63,770 bases of DNA, from assembly GCA_045542075.1 (NCBI GenBank), contig JAZQKI010000046.1:1-63770 (forward strand), read 5' to 3'. Positions 42,857 to 51,787 of the stretch are shown piece by piece (the first letter of the stretch is position 1; every line of letters starts with the position of its first letter). The stretch comes from SVTX01 sp045542075. Lineage in GTDB: Bacteria; Bacillota; Clostridia; Oscillospirales; CAG-272. Under the pieces are notes generated by a model, which did not search any database, was not told where the DNA came from, and was given only the letters and a program-made list of their open reading frames with translations. The position numbers were made by a program, and so were the translations under genes.

Positions 42857-44122
42857 TTATTTCAAAGCATCAAGCGCACGCTTTCCAATGTCGCGGCGGT
42901 AGTACATGTTTGAGAAGCTTACCTTTTTTATTTCGCTGTACGCTTTTGTAACGGCAGCTTCAAGATTTTCGGCTCTCGCGGTAACTCCAAGCACTCTGCC
43001 GCCCGCATTTACGAGCTTGCCGTCAACCATTTTTGCGCCCGCGATATAAAGCTGACCGTCTATCTCGCCACTTACCGTTATCTCGTTACCCGACTCGTAC
43101 TTTCCGGGATATCCCCGGGACGCGCCGATCACACAGCACGCGGAATCTGTTGAAAACTTTACCTCAACCTCCGAGAGTCTCTCATCGGATACCGCCTGCA
43201 TAATAGTAAGCAGGTCGGAATCAAGCAGCGGAAGCACCACCTGAGTCTCGGGGTCTCCAAAACGGCAATTGTACTCTATCACCTTAGGTCCGTCGGGGGT
43301 TATCATAAGTCCGAAATAAAGGCATCCCTTAAAGGTTCTTCCCTCCGAATTCATCGCCGCCATTGTGGGCAGGAAAATTCTTTCCATACACTCGTCGGCA
43401 ACGCTATTTGTATAATAGGGGTTGGGAGCAACCGTTCCCATACCTCCCGTATTCAGTCCGCAGTCTCCGTCAAGCGCGCGCTTGTGGTCCATGGAGGATA
43501 CCATAGGAACAAGCGTCTTGCCGTCGGTAAACGCAAGCACGGACACCTCGGGACCCGTGAGGAATTCCTCTATAACTATGTTGTTTCCGCTCGCGCCAAA
43601 CACCTTGTCCTCCATGATGGACTTAACTGCGTCGCAAGCCTCGTCTCTTGTCATAGCGATAACAACACCCTTGCCGAGCGCCAATCCGTCCGCCTTTATC
43701 ACGGTGGGAATAGGAGCGTCCTTGAGATATTCAAGCGCGTCAGCCGCATTTGAGAATACCTCGTATTTTGCCGTGGGAATGTTATATTTCCTCATAAGGT
43801 TCTTGGAAAATACCTTGCTTCCCTCAATTATTGCGGCATTCGCACGAGGACCAAAGCATTTTATTCCCTTTTTTTCAAGCGCGTCGACCGCTCCAAGCAC
43901 GAGCGGATCGTCGGGAGCAACCACAGCAAAATCTATTTTGTTTTCAAGAGCAAAATCAACTATTTTGTCAATTTCCTTTGCGCCGATATTCACGCATATT
44001 GCGTCCTGAGAAATACCGCCGTTTCCGGGAAGCGCGTAAATTTGCTCAACGGACTTGTTTTCCTTGAGCTTTTTTATAATGGCGTGCTCACGTCCGCCGC
44101 CACCTACGACCATTATTTTCAT
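42857..44122 (-). CDS. purD: Phosphoribosylamine-glycine ligase
   Basis: ATP-grasp enzyme of 421 residues joining phosphoribosylamine and glycine. The N-terminal VVGGGGREHAI is the PurD signature; RFGDPETQVVLPLL is near 287-300. The start overlaps purN by four bases. This is the only step here that directly consumes PRA from PurF. Confidence 0.97.
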   Translation of the reverse strand: MKIMVVGGGGREHAIIKKLKENKSVEQIYALPGNGGISQDAICVNIGAKEIDKIVDFALENKIDFAVVAPDDPLVLGAVDALEKKGIKCFGPRANAAIIEGSKVFSKNLMRKYNIPTAKYEVFSNAADALEYLKDAPIPTVIKADGLALGKGVVIAMTRDEACDAVKSIMEDKVFGASGNNIVIEEFLTGPEVSVLAFTDGKTLVPMVSSMDHKRALDGDCGLNTGGMGTVAPNPYYTNSVADECMERIFLPTMAAMNSEGRTFKGCLYFGLMITPDGPKVIEYNCRFGDPETQVVLPLLDSDLLTIMQAVSDERLSEVEVKFSTDSACCVIGASRGYPGKYESGNEITVSGEIDGQLYIAGAKMVDGKLVNAGGRVLGVTARAENLEAAVTKAYSEIKKVSFSNMYYRRDIGKRALDALK

Positions 44123-44739
44123 TCCTCGAGCTCTCCCCCTTTTCTTATTCTCTTTGCCACCATTTCAACCGCGCGGGGCAGGATTATCCATTCCGCGTTT
44201 CTCATAACGTGCATCTGAAGACTTTCAGGTGTCTCGTCCTTTCGAACCATTACAGACTTCTGGAGGATTATTTTTCCGCCGTCGGGTATCTCGTTTACAA
44301 AATGCACCGTCGCGCCCGTGACCTTGACTCCGTAATCAAGTGCCGCCTTGTGCACCTTAAGTCCGTAATATCCCTTGCCGCAGAATGCGGGGATAAGGGA
44401 CGGATGAACGTTTATTATTCTCTCGGGGTATCTCTTTACGAAATTTTCGGTGAGTATGCAAAGAAATCCCGCGAGGACTATCATCTCAATGCCGTGAGAC
44501 TCAAGCACCGCTATCATTTTTTCCTCAAATTCCGCCTGTGACGAACACTCCTTTTTGCATACCACAGCAGTAGGAATGTTGTTCTTCGCGGCGCGCGTGA
44601 GCGCGTATGCGTCGGGCTTCTCTGACAGCACCAGAGCAAGCTCTCCGTGAGGGATATGGCCCTCGTTTGCGTAATCTATGATCGCCTGCAGGTTAGTTCC
44701 GCCGCCCGAAACCAACACCGCTATTTTTACCTTATTCAA
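44119..44739 (-). CDS. purN: Phosphoribosylglycinamide formyltransferase
   Basis: 10-formyl-THF dependent enzyme of 206 residues. N-terminal VLVSGGGTNLQAIID and the catalytic region NVHPSLIPAF and TVHFVNEIPDGGKII are clear. Coupled to purD by overlap, 18 bp after purM. Confidence 0.96.
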   Translation of the reverse strand: MNKVKIAVLVSGGGTNLQAIIDYANEGHIPHGELALVLSEKPDAYALTRAAKNNIPTAVVCKKECSSQAEFEEKMIAVLESHGIEMIVLAGFLCILTENFVKRYPERIINVHPSLIPAFCGKGYYGLKVHKAALDYGVKVTGATVHFVNEIPDGGKIILQKSVMVRKDETPESLQMHVMRNAEWIILPRAVEMVAKRIRKGGELEE

Positions 44740-44757
44740 AGCTATTCCCTCCGTTTA

Positions 44758-45804
44758 TCAGAGAAGTATTACTCCCTCGTCACCGCGAACTATCTGACCT
44801 ATAACGTACGCGTCCTCGCCGTGAGCGCGGAGTATCGCAAGCGCAGTATCAACCTCATTTGCGGGCACTACGACACTCATTCCAACACCCATATTGTATG
44901 TGTTATACATATCTCTCTCGGGGATATTACCCGTCTTTGCGATAAGTTCAAATATGGGAAGCACCTTTACTGCGTCCTTTTCTATCTTCGCGGTAAGACC
45001 CTTGGGGATAGATCTCGGAATATTCTCGTAAAATCCGCCGCCCGTGATGTGAGAAATACCCTTTACGTTAACCTTATCAAGAAGCGCGAGGATACTCTTT
45101 ACGTAAATTTTTGTAGGCGTAAGAAGCGTCTCCGCAACACTCCTTCCGCCAAGCTCCTCGCGGGGGATATAGAGAGTGTCGGGGTTGTTGTCTATATCAA
45201 ACACCTTGCGGCAGAGCGAAAAACCGTTGGAGTGAACGCCCGTTGACGCGAGCGCGATAACTACGTCGCCCTCTGCCATTTTTGTATTATCAAGAATTTT
45301 TTTCTTGTCAACGATACCGACCGCAAAGCCCGCAAGGTCGTACTCATCCGCAGGCATCATACCTGGATGCTCGGCAGTCTCGCCGCCTATAAGCGCCGCG
45401 CCCGACTGAACACATCCCTCGGCAACTCCGCCAACGATCTCTGCAATTTTCTCGGGAATATTCTTTCCGCAAGCTATGTAGTCAAGGAAAAACAGAGGCT
45501 TTGCTCCGCAGCATATAATGTCGTTTACACACATCGCTACCGCGTCAATTCCGATAGTATCGTGCTTGTCCATAAGGATGGCCATCTTTACCTTCGTGCC
45601 GCAGCCGTCAGTTCCCGAAACGAGAACAGGCTCGTCCATACCCATAGGAAGCCCAAAGCAACCGCCAAAGCCGCCGACGTCGTCAAGACAACCCTCGTTC
45701 TTTGTTCTCGCAATATGCTTTTTCATAAGCTCTACGGCTCTGTATCCCGCCGTTATATCAACGCCCGCCGCAGCGTAGCTTTCACTGAAACTGTTCTTAG
45801 ACAT
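44758..45804 (-). CDS. purM: Phosphoribosylformylglycinamidine cyclo-ligase
   Basis: AIR synthetase of 348 residues. The N-terminal SYAAAGVDITAGYRAV, the GGETAEHPGMM motif near 140-150 and the C-terminal HITGGGFYENIPR are typical. Separated from purF by 109 bp that contain a hairpin array. Confidence 0.97.
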   Translation of the reverse strand: MSKNSFSESYAAAGVDITAGYRAVELMKKHIARTKNEGCLDDVGGFGGCFGLPMGMDEPVLVSGTDGCGTKVKMAILMDKHDTIGIDAVAMCVNDIICCGAKPLFFLDYIACGKNIPEKIAEIVGGVAEGCVQSGAALIGGETAEHPGMMPADEYDLAGFAVGIVDKKKILDNTKMAEGDVVIALASTGVHSNGFSLCRKVFDIDNNPDTLYIPREELGGRSVAETLLTPTKIYVKSILALLDKVNVKGISHITGGGFYENIPRSIPKGLTAKIEKDAVKVLPIFELIAKTGNIPERDMYNTYNMGVGMSVVVPANEVDTALAILRAHGEDAYVIGQIVRGDEGVILL

Positions 45805-45832
45805 TTTATTTCCCTCTCTTTTATTTTTTTAT

Positions 45833-45913
45833 GTCGCTTTGCGACAATTCATGCCCGCCGGGCAATTCATGATGCGCAATCGCATCAATTCACGTCACAT
45901 CGTGACAATTCAT
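45833..45913. repeat. Array of four micro-hairpins separated by AATTCAT
   Basis: Short perfect hairpins GTCGC-TTT-GCGAC, GCCCG-C-CGGGC, GATGCG-CAAT-CGCATC and GTCAC-ATC-GTGAC occur in a row, each followed by AATTCAT or AATTCAC. The array directly follows the purF stop codon. The spacer is constant, the stems differ. Such modular palindromes are known to occur in clostridial genomes, but I cannot name the family. Confidence 0.8.
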
Positions 45914-47338
45914 TTATTCTTTTCCTGTCCAGCAATATGTGCAAAGCTGTGACGGATCAAGTCCTATAGACTCAATAACACCCTCAAGCGTCTGGAACTC
46001 AAGAGACGCGAAATTGAATTTCTCACATATCGCGCGTCTGAGCGATCTGCCTCTCTCGGTTGACGCGTCGCTATACTCTTCAACATGGTTGAAGCCCTCC
46101 TCGCCCTCAAGCTCAAGAATAACTCTGCGTGAGATAAGCTCAAGCTCGTTTGTCGCGCGGGTGAAATTGAGATATTTGCAGCTATACATAATAGGCGGGC
46201 AAGCCGAGCGCATATGAACGCTCTTTGCACCGTTTGCGTAAAGGAATTCAACCGTCTCGCGCAGCTGTGTTCCTCTCACTATGGAGTCATCCACGAACAA
46301 AAGATTTTTATCCTTTATAAGCTCCTTAACGGGGGTCTGCTTCATTTTTGCAACTCTGCTTCTCTCCCTCTGGCTTGACGGAGTGAAGCTTCTCGCCCAT
46401 GTGGGCGTATATTTGATAAACGGACGGGCAAACGGAATGTGGCTCTCGTTTGCGTATCCTATGGCGTGAGGTGTTCCCGAGTCGGGCATGCCTCCAATAT
46501 AATCTATATTGTCGATCCTGCCGTTTTCTCTGTCATAGCGAGCCATTATCTGTCCCGTTCTGTAGCGCATTATCTCTACGTTCACGCCTTCGTAGGTTGA
46601 CGTGGGATAGCCGTAATATGTCCAAAGAAAGGAGCATATCTTCATTTTATCTCTCGGAGGAGCTAACTGCGTGATGCTATCGGGCGTAAGCTCAACTATT
46701 TCACCCGGTCCAAGCTCGCGAACCTGCTCAAAGCCCACCTTATCTATGGCAAAGGATTCAAACGACGCGCAGTGTCCGTCCTCGTTTTTCCCAATTATAA
46801 GCGGTATTCTGCCCAGCTTATCGCGTGCCGCTATGAGCGAACCGTCATTTTTCAGTATGAGTATGGACGCGGTGCCGTCAATAACGTCCTGAGCAAATCT
46901 TATTCCGTCGGTATAATTATCCTTATGGTTTATAAGCGACGCTACAAGCTCTGTGGTATTCACTCTGCCACCCGTCATAACTCCGAAGTGTCCGCCGTCC
47001 TTTAGGAGGTAATTTTCGATCAGCTCCTTGGAATTATTTATAATTCCGATTATGCAGATGGCGTACGTTCCTATGCTTGAACGTATAAGCAGGGGCTGAG
47101 GATCCGTGTCACTTATACAGCCTATCGCCGCATTTCCCTTCATTTCGTCAAATATATGATCAAACTTTGTTCTGAACGGAGAGTTTTCAATGTTGTGAAT
47201 GTCTCTTTGAAGTCCTATCTGTTCGTCGTATGCCGCCATTCCGCCGCGCCTTGTTCCCAGATGTGAGTGATAGTCCGTGCCGAAAAATACGTCGGATATT
47301 GCGTCACGTCTGCTTGTCAATCCAAAAAAACCGCCCAT
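45914..47338 (-). CDS. purF: Amidophosphoribosyltransferase-like protein (PurF variant)
   Basis: The 474-residue protein has the phosphoribosyltransferase PRPP motif LFVDDSIVRGTQ and the general two-domain plan of PurF. Its N-terminus, however, reads MGGFFGL where active PurF has a propeptide then CGVFGI; the nucleophilic cysteine is missing. The usual HRGQES and HNGN motifs are also altered (HLGTRRGGM and GIINN). The start codon follows AAAGGAT. A glutaminase-dead PurF using ammonia, or a divergent subfamily, are both possible. Operon position supports a PurF role. Confidence 0.85.
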   Translation of the reverse strand: MGGFFGLTSRRDAISDVFFGTDYHSHLGTRRGGMAAYDEQIGLQRDIHNIENSPFRTKFDHIFDEMKGNAAIGCISDTDPQPLLIRSSIGTYAICIIGIINNSKELIENYLLKDGGHFGVMTGGRVNTTELVASLINHKDNYTDGIRFAQDVIDGTASILILKNDGSLIAARDKLGRIPLIIGKNEDGHCASFESFAIDKVGFEQVRELGPGEIVELTPDSITQLAPPRDKMKICSFLWTYYGYPTSTYEGVNVEIMRYRTGQIMARYDRENGRIDNIDYIGGMPDSGTPHAIGYANESHIPFARPFIKYTPTWARSFTPSSQRERSRVAKMKQTPVKELIKDKNLLFVDDSIVRGTQLRETVEFLYANGAKSVHMRSACPPIMYSCKYLNFTRATNELELISRRVILELEGEEGFNHVEEYSDASTERGRSLRRAICEKFNFASLEFQTLEGVIESIGLDPSQLCTYCWTGKE

Positions 47339-47382
47339 TTTGTATCCTTTCCTTGGGTGTGCGAGTGTGTTTTGCGTATAAA

Positions 47383-47880
47383 TCAGAGGCAGCTGTATTT
47401 AGCGGATACCTCTGCGTCCTTTGAAAGCACCTTGGCTGCCGCCTCTGCTCTCTTTGCGTCAAGTACTGCGGAAAGCTGATCGTCGCCCGTGGCGAGTATC
47501 TGCACCGCGAGAAGCGCCGCGTTTGCCGCGCCGTCGATAGCAACGGTTGCAACGGGCATGCCCGAGGGCATCTGTACGGTTGCGAGAAGCGCGTCGAGTC
47601 CGTCAAGAGTTGACGACTTTACGGGAATACCGATAATGGGGAGAGTTGTATTTGCCGCCATAGCGCCCGCAAGATGCGCAGCCTTACCTGCCGCCGCGAT
47701 AATGACTCCAAATCCGTTTTTCTTTGCATTACCCGCATATTCAGCCGCCGCTATGGGTGTGCGGTGAGCCGAAAGTACTCTGACCTCAAAGGGTACGCCG
47801 TATTCCTTGAGCACTGAAAATGCTTTTTCAACTATCGGCAGATCACTGTCACTGCCCATTACTATTCCAACCTTTTTCAT
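47383..47880 (-). CDS. purE: N5-carboxyaminoimidazole ribonucleotide mutase
   Basis: Class I PurE of 165 residues with GSDSDLPIVEKAF near 8-20 and VLSAHRTP near 38-45 with the catalytic histidine. No purK is adjacent. Behind the leader ORF and attenuator. purC, purH and purB are also not in the operon. Confidence 0.96.
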   Translation of the reverse strand: MKKVGIVMGSDSDLPIVEKAFSVLKEYGVPFEVRVLSAHRTPIAAAEYAGNAKKNGFGVIIAAAGKAAHLAGAMAANTTLPIIGIPVKSSTLDGLDALLATVQMPSGMPVATVAIDGAANAALLAVQILATGDDQLSAVLDAKRAEAAAKVLSKDAEVSAKYSCL

Positions 47881-47910
47881 GTTTTTAACTTCCTTTCAAG
47901 ACGTCAGAAA

Positions 47911-47950
47911 TAAAAAAGCGCGCGAGTAGGTCACGCACCTATCCCACGCG
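47911..47950 (-). terminator. Attenuator/terminator hairpin before purE
   Basis: Minus strand CGCG..AGGT and ACCT..CGCG pair, with GCGC then TTTTTT. The stop codon of the 30-codon leader ORF (TGA) lies inside the hairpin at 47931-47933. Confidence 0.65.
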
Positions 47951-48023
47951 ATTTGTTTTTAGATACACTCTGAGGACCGCACTCAAGTATCCCGATTTTG
48001 AGCTTGATGCCAAAAAATCTCAT
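47931..48023 (-). CDS. Leader ORF of the purine operon (30 residues)
   Basis: A perfect ribosome site TTGGAGG precedes the ATG. The product begins MRFFGIKLKIGILECG and ends in NKSRGIGA; it is basic and without a membrane segment. It is the first translated sequence downstream of the operon promoter and stops inside the hairpin that precedes purE. This is the arrangement of a leader peptide, but its codons do not stand out for one amino acid. Confidence 0.55.
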   Translation of the reverse strand: MRFFGIKLKIGILECGPQSVSKNKSRGIGA

Positions 48024-48056
48024 TGGTGTTTCCTCCAAGGTTAACTTTATGATAAT

Positions 48057-48085
48057 ATTATATATTAAGTTTCCCCTAAAGTCAA
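48057..48085 (-). promoter_or_regulatory. Sigma-A promoter of the purine operon
   Basis: Minus strand TTGACT (48080-48085), 17-bp spacer, TATAAT (48057-48062). Confidence 0.75.
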
Positions 48086-48171
48086 TAATTTTCGTGTTAT
48101 TTTTTTCTTTTTTCCATTTGTTACAATACCACCCCGAATTTCGAGGTGGCATGTGGATATTTTAACAAATA

Positions 48172-48720
48172 TCAGTCAAGATAGCTGACCTTTATTTTAA
48201 GCAGATTTCGCTCGGTACTCAATCCGCGTATCTCAAGCAGATATTCTATCACTATCTCCCCATCGGTGTCAAAGGTATTGTCTACCCTTACGGTATTCAC
48301 GCAGAGTCTGAACGGCATATAGGGAGTGTTGTAGGAGCTTATGTGACGCTTACCCTCCTCAAAGGACAAGGACGTGTTGACCGAGCCCTCGCGCATCATT
48401 ACGACAAATCGCGGCTTTTGCGTGCTGAACATGATTTTGGTCACACAGCCCGCCATACCCGTCAGCTCACTCTCATCATACTGCAAAATAACGCCCCCGC
48501 TTGGCTTTTGTATGACTGTGCCCTCGGTAATAAGCTCGGAGGTGTCGTCCTCTCCGTCTATCTCTGAAAATATCCTGTCAAGCTCATCGGTAAGAGATAC
48601 CCCGGAGCCTTCGGCTTCACGCAATATAGCATGCTCGAGTATCGCCTGTACAGTATCAAAATCCGCCTCGCTCATGCTTGTTTTTTGTGTGGTTAAAATA
48701 AATTTTGCTTTTCTTTCCAT
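48172..48720 (-). CDS. DUF1934 (YwiB-type) protein
   Basis: The 182-residue protein has the DUF1934 beta-barrel: a segment LITEGTVIQKP, then ESELTGMAGC, FVVMMREGSVNTSLSFEEGKR, and a last strand YLLEIRGL. The family is lipocalin-like in fold and has no known role. The insertion of about 50 residues near the N-terminus, predicted helical, is unusual for the family. Separate from the purine operon. Confidence 0.82.
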   Translation of the reverse strand: MERKAKFILTTQKTSMSEADFDTVQAILEHAILREAEGSGVSLTDELDRIFSEIDGEDDTSELITEGTVIQKPSGGVILQYDESELTGMAGCVTKIMFSTQKPRFVVMMREGSVNTSLSFEEGKRHISSYNTPYMPFRLCVNTVRVDNTFDTDGEIVIEYLLEIRGLSTERNLLKIKVSYLD

Positions 48721-48824
48721 TTATAATTTCCTTATGTTTTCGTGAATTTCACATATTATTTTTTCATGAAACATTATAAAATAAAACAATGGTTTTGTCA
48801 ATATCATTTTTGCTTTAGCTTTAT

Positions 48825-49180
48825 GATACTTTGTCAACAGTGACAAAGTATCCAAAACACCGCAAGAGGAAAGGAAGGTTGCGATTCCTCCCTTTCCTCT
48901 TGACTCCTATCCCACACAAACGCCTACTCAATAGACGTTCATTACAGTTAAGACAGATATTCTATCGCCTCACAATTTTTTTGAGTTTGCTTGCAAGCTC
49001 GCAAGCGTTTGCGCGGCTGAGGTTCAAAAGAGCGCTGCTTTGCGTTGTGATCAACGCTCGTTGCGCTTTTGTATGCAAAAGCGTGCTGACGACATTGAGC
49101 GAAGCGAAAGGGCGGAAGCAGACCTCCCGCCCTTTGTGGCGTTTTTTTATACTTTTTGCCGCTATTGGCAAAAAGTATCA
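48825..49180. repeat. Dispersed hairpin-bounded intergenic element, copy b
   Basis: Left end GATACTTTGTC/GACAAAGTATC (48825-48852), right end ATACTTTTTGCC/GGCAAAAAGTAT (49149-49178). The ends are imperfect inverted repeats that continue inward with AAAACACCGCAAGAGG against AAAACGCCACAAAGGG. The left part has GGTTGCGATTCCTCC and CCCACACAAACGC, shared with copy a. No gene in this gap. Confidence 0.75.
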
Positions 49181-49204
49181 TAAAAAACTTCTTCAGCTTT
49201 CTTC

Positions 49205-51583
49205 TCAAGAAAACAACTCCTGCGCATAGCGCACAGCCCACATCGCGTCAGGCGAGTAAGCGTCCGCGCCGATCATATCCGCATATTCCTGCGTCATGAC
49301 CGCGCCGCCTACCATTACTCTCACGTCGGGGCAGAATTCTCTTAAAAGCCTTATCGTGTCCGCCATTGCGGGCACTGTCGTAGTCATAAGAGCGGAAAGA
49401 CACACAAGTCCCGCTCCGCTTTCCTTGACGCTGTCGACCACCGCTTTGGGCGGAACGTCCTTTCCCATGTCAATTACCGTAAATCCAAAGTTCTCAAGTA
49501 AGACTCTGACAATATTTTTTCCTATATCATGTATATCTCCCTTGACTGTCGCAAGCACTATCTTACCCTTGCTCCCGGCTGATCTCGGCAGTCTCGCCTT
49601 AACCGCCTCAAACGCCGCCTGAGATGCCTCCGCGCTCATAAGAAGCTGAGGCAGATAAACGGTTTTTTCCTCAAAGCCCTTGCCTACCGTATTCAGCGCG
49701 GGAATGATGTGGCTGTTGATTATATCCATAGGCTCAACCGACTCAAGCATTGCCTCTGTCACGTCTCTGGCGCGCTCCTTAAGGCCCTTTATTATCGCAA
49801 TCTGAAGCTCGCCTTCACCCAATGGTGTAGCTTTGGCAACTGCTCCCTCCGTCTGCGACGGCATATACGATGACGCAAAGTCAATATAGCTTGTAAATCC
49901 AACATCGAACCCACCGAGCGCGCAATAGCTTCTGTATGCCTTCATCATTTCAGAGGAATACGGGTTCATAATAGCGCAGTTCAGCCCCGAATTGAGCGCC
50001 ATAACGTAAAAGGTAGACGTTACAATATCTCTTTGCGGCATACCAAAGGAAATATTTGAGACGCCAAGGCTTGTATAAAGACCAAGCTCGTCGCGAATAA
50101 GCCTTATAGCTTCAAGCGTAACGCTTGCCGACTCGGGATCCGATGAGACTGTCAGAGCCAGCGGATCAACAATAATATCCTTTTTAGCTATGCCGTATTC
50201 CGCGGCTCTTTGCATGATCCTGCGGGCTATTTCCACACGTCCGCGAGCGGTCTGTGGAATTCCCTGCCCATCCATAGTCAGCGCAATGACCGCTCCGCCG
50301 TATCTTTTGACTATCGGAAGCACGGCGTTCATGCTTTCCTCGCTGCCGTTTACCGAGTTTATGAGCGGCTTACCGTTATATACCCTCGCTGCAGATTCCA
50401 TAGCATCGAAATTGACCGTGTCTATCTGAAGCGGACAGTCAGATACCGACTGTATCTGTCTTACTGCCTCGGTCATCATTTTGACCTCGTCTATTTCGGG
50501 AAGTCCGACGTTTACGTCAAGTATATGCGCTCCCCGTTGCTGCTGATTTACCGCCTCGGAGAGAATATACGACATATTATTGGTTCTCAAGGCTTCCTTA
50601 AGCTTGGATTTTCCCGTGGGATTTATTCTCTCACCAATAAGCGTTGGAGCGTGACCTATCTCTATTGCGTGAGTATATGACGACACAAGCGTGCGATGCT
50701 TTTCCTCAGGGTACACAAATGGTATATCCCTTGTTTTTTCAAGAGTTTTTTGTATATATTCGGGAGTCGTTCCGCAGCAGCCTCCAAGTATGCAACCGCC
50801 CATTCTTGCCATTTCTGCCATGATATCGGAAAACTCCTCGGCATCAACGTCATAGACAGTCTTGCCGTCCTTCTGCGCGGGAAGTCCCGCGTTTGGCTGA
50901 ACAATGACGGGAGTTGACGAGTACTCGATAAATTTCGGCAGTATTTCGATCATCTGACGCGGACCAAGCGAGCAATTCATACCTATCGCATCAACCCCAA
51001 GTCCCTCAAGCATAGCTACCATAGCGGGTACATCCGCACCCGTCATGAGCTTGTGAGTCGAGTCGTAGACGTTTGTGACAAATATAGGCAGATCTGAATT
51101 TTCCTTTGCCGCAAGCACCGCCGCCTTAGTTTCGTACGAATCGTTCATCGTCTCAATAAGTATAAGGTCTGCGCCACATTCAACGCCTGCCTTGATCGTG
51201 GTCGAAAACACCGAAATTGCATCCTCGAAGGACAGGTCCCCGTAAGGCTCAAGCAGCTTACCCGTAGGTCCGATGTCAAGCGCAAGGTATACCTCTCTGC
51301 CCGACTCCGCAACAGCCTTTCTCATGCACGAAAAAGCCGCATGTGTCATCCTTGCGACCTCGTCCGCTGTATATTTTAGTGTGTTTACTCCAAACGTGTT
51401 TGAGGTCAGTATATCGCATCCCGCCTCAATATATGACTTATGCACAGCTGTTATTTTATCCGGGTCCTCGATATTCCATTTTTCGGGGGCATGACCTGCA
51501 GGCAGTCCCGCAGCCTGAAGCAGAGTTCCCATTCCGCCGTCAAATATAAGTCTTTTGTTTTTTATCCGTTCTGTAATTTTCAT
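49205..51583 (-). CDS. metH: Cobalamin-dependent methionine synthase without activation domain
   Basis: The 792-residue enzyme has a homocysteine domain (zinc ligands near CSLGPRQ and GGCCGTTP), a methyltetrahydrofolate (pterin) domain starting near IGERINPTGKS, a cobalamin cap and a cobalamin domain with DIHDIGKN (His is the lower ligand). The fourth domain that reactivates the cofactor is missing and is encoded by the neighbour gene. It makes methionine from homocysteine. Confidence 0.93.
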   Translation of the reverse strand: MKITERIKNKRLIFDGGMGTLLQAAGLPAGHAPEKWNIEDPDKITAVHKSYIEAGCDILTSNTFGVNTLKYTADEVARMTHAAFSCMRKAVAESGREVYLALDIGPTGKLLEPYGDLSFEDAISVFSTTIKAGVECGADLILIETMNDSYETKAAVLAAKENSDLPIFVTNVYDSTHKLMTGADVPAMVAMLEGLGVDAIGMNCSLGPRQMIEILPKFIEYSSTPVIVQPNAGLPAQKDGKTVYDVDAEEFSDIMAEMARMGGCILGGCCGTTPEYIQKTLEKTRDIPFVYPEEKHRTLVSSYTHAIEIGHAPTLIGERINPTGKSKLKEALRTNNMSYILSEAVNQQQRGAHILDVNVGLPEIDEVKMMTEAVRQIQSVSDCPLQIDTVNFDAMESAARVYNGKPLINSVNGSEESMNAVLPIVKRYGGAVIALTMDGQGIPQTARGRVEIARRIMQRAAEYGIAKKDIIVDPLALTVSSDPESASVTLEAIRLIRDELGLYTSLGVSNISFGMPQRDIVTSTFYVMALNSGLNCAIMNPYSSEMMKAYRSYCALGGFDVGFTSYIDFASSYMPSQTEGAVAKATPLGEGELQIAIIKGLKERARDVTEAMLESVEPMDIINSHIIPALNTVGKGFEEKTVYLPQLLMSAEASQAAFEAVKARLPRSAGSKGKIVLATVKGDIHDIGKNIVRVLLENFGFTVIDMGKDVPPKAVVDSVKESGAGLVCLSALMTTTVPAMADTIRLLREFCPDVRVMVGGAVMTQEYADMIGADAYSPDAMWAVRYAQELFS

Positions 51584-51609
51584 AATTTTACCTTATTCAT
51601 TTTTTTATC

Positions 51610-51787
51610 TTCTGTCAACAGTGACAGAAATTAGCCAAAGAACATCGTTTAAGGAGAGGAGACGAAAATCATATTTACGCTTGAAAGCGTTGATCAAGCT
51701 CAATCCCTTCTGCGCTAAAGATTTTCTACTCTCCCCTCTTAAGTGGCAACTTTTGGATACTTTTTGTCGACACGGACAAAAAGTATC
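51610..51787. repeat. Dispersed hairpin-bounded intergenic element, copy c
   Basis: Left end TTCTGTC/GACAGAA (51610-51629), right end GATACTTTTTGTC/GACAAAAAGTATC (51756-51787). It lies between two genes of the same operon, and its right hairpin overlaps the stop codon (51786-51788) of the activation-domain gene. Confidence 0.7.
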
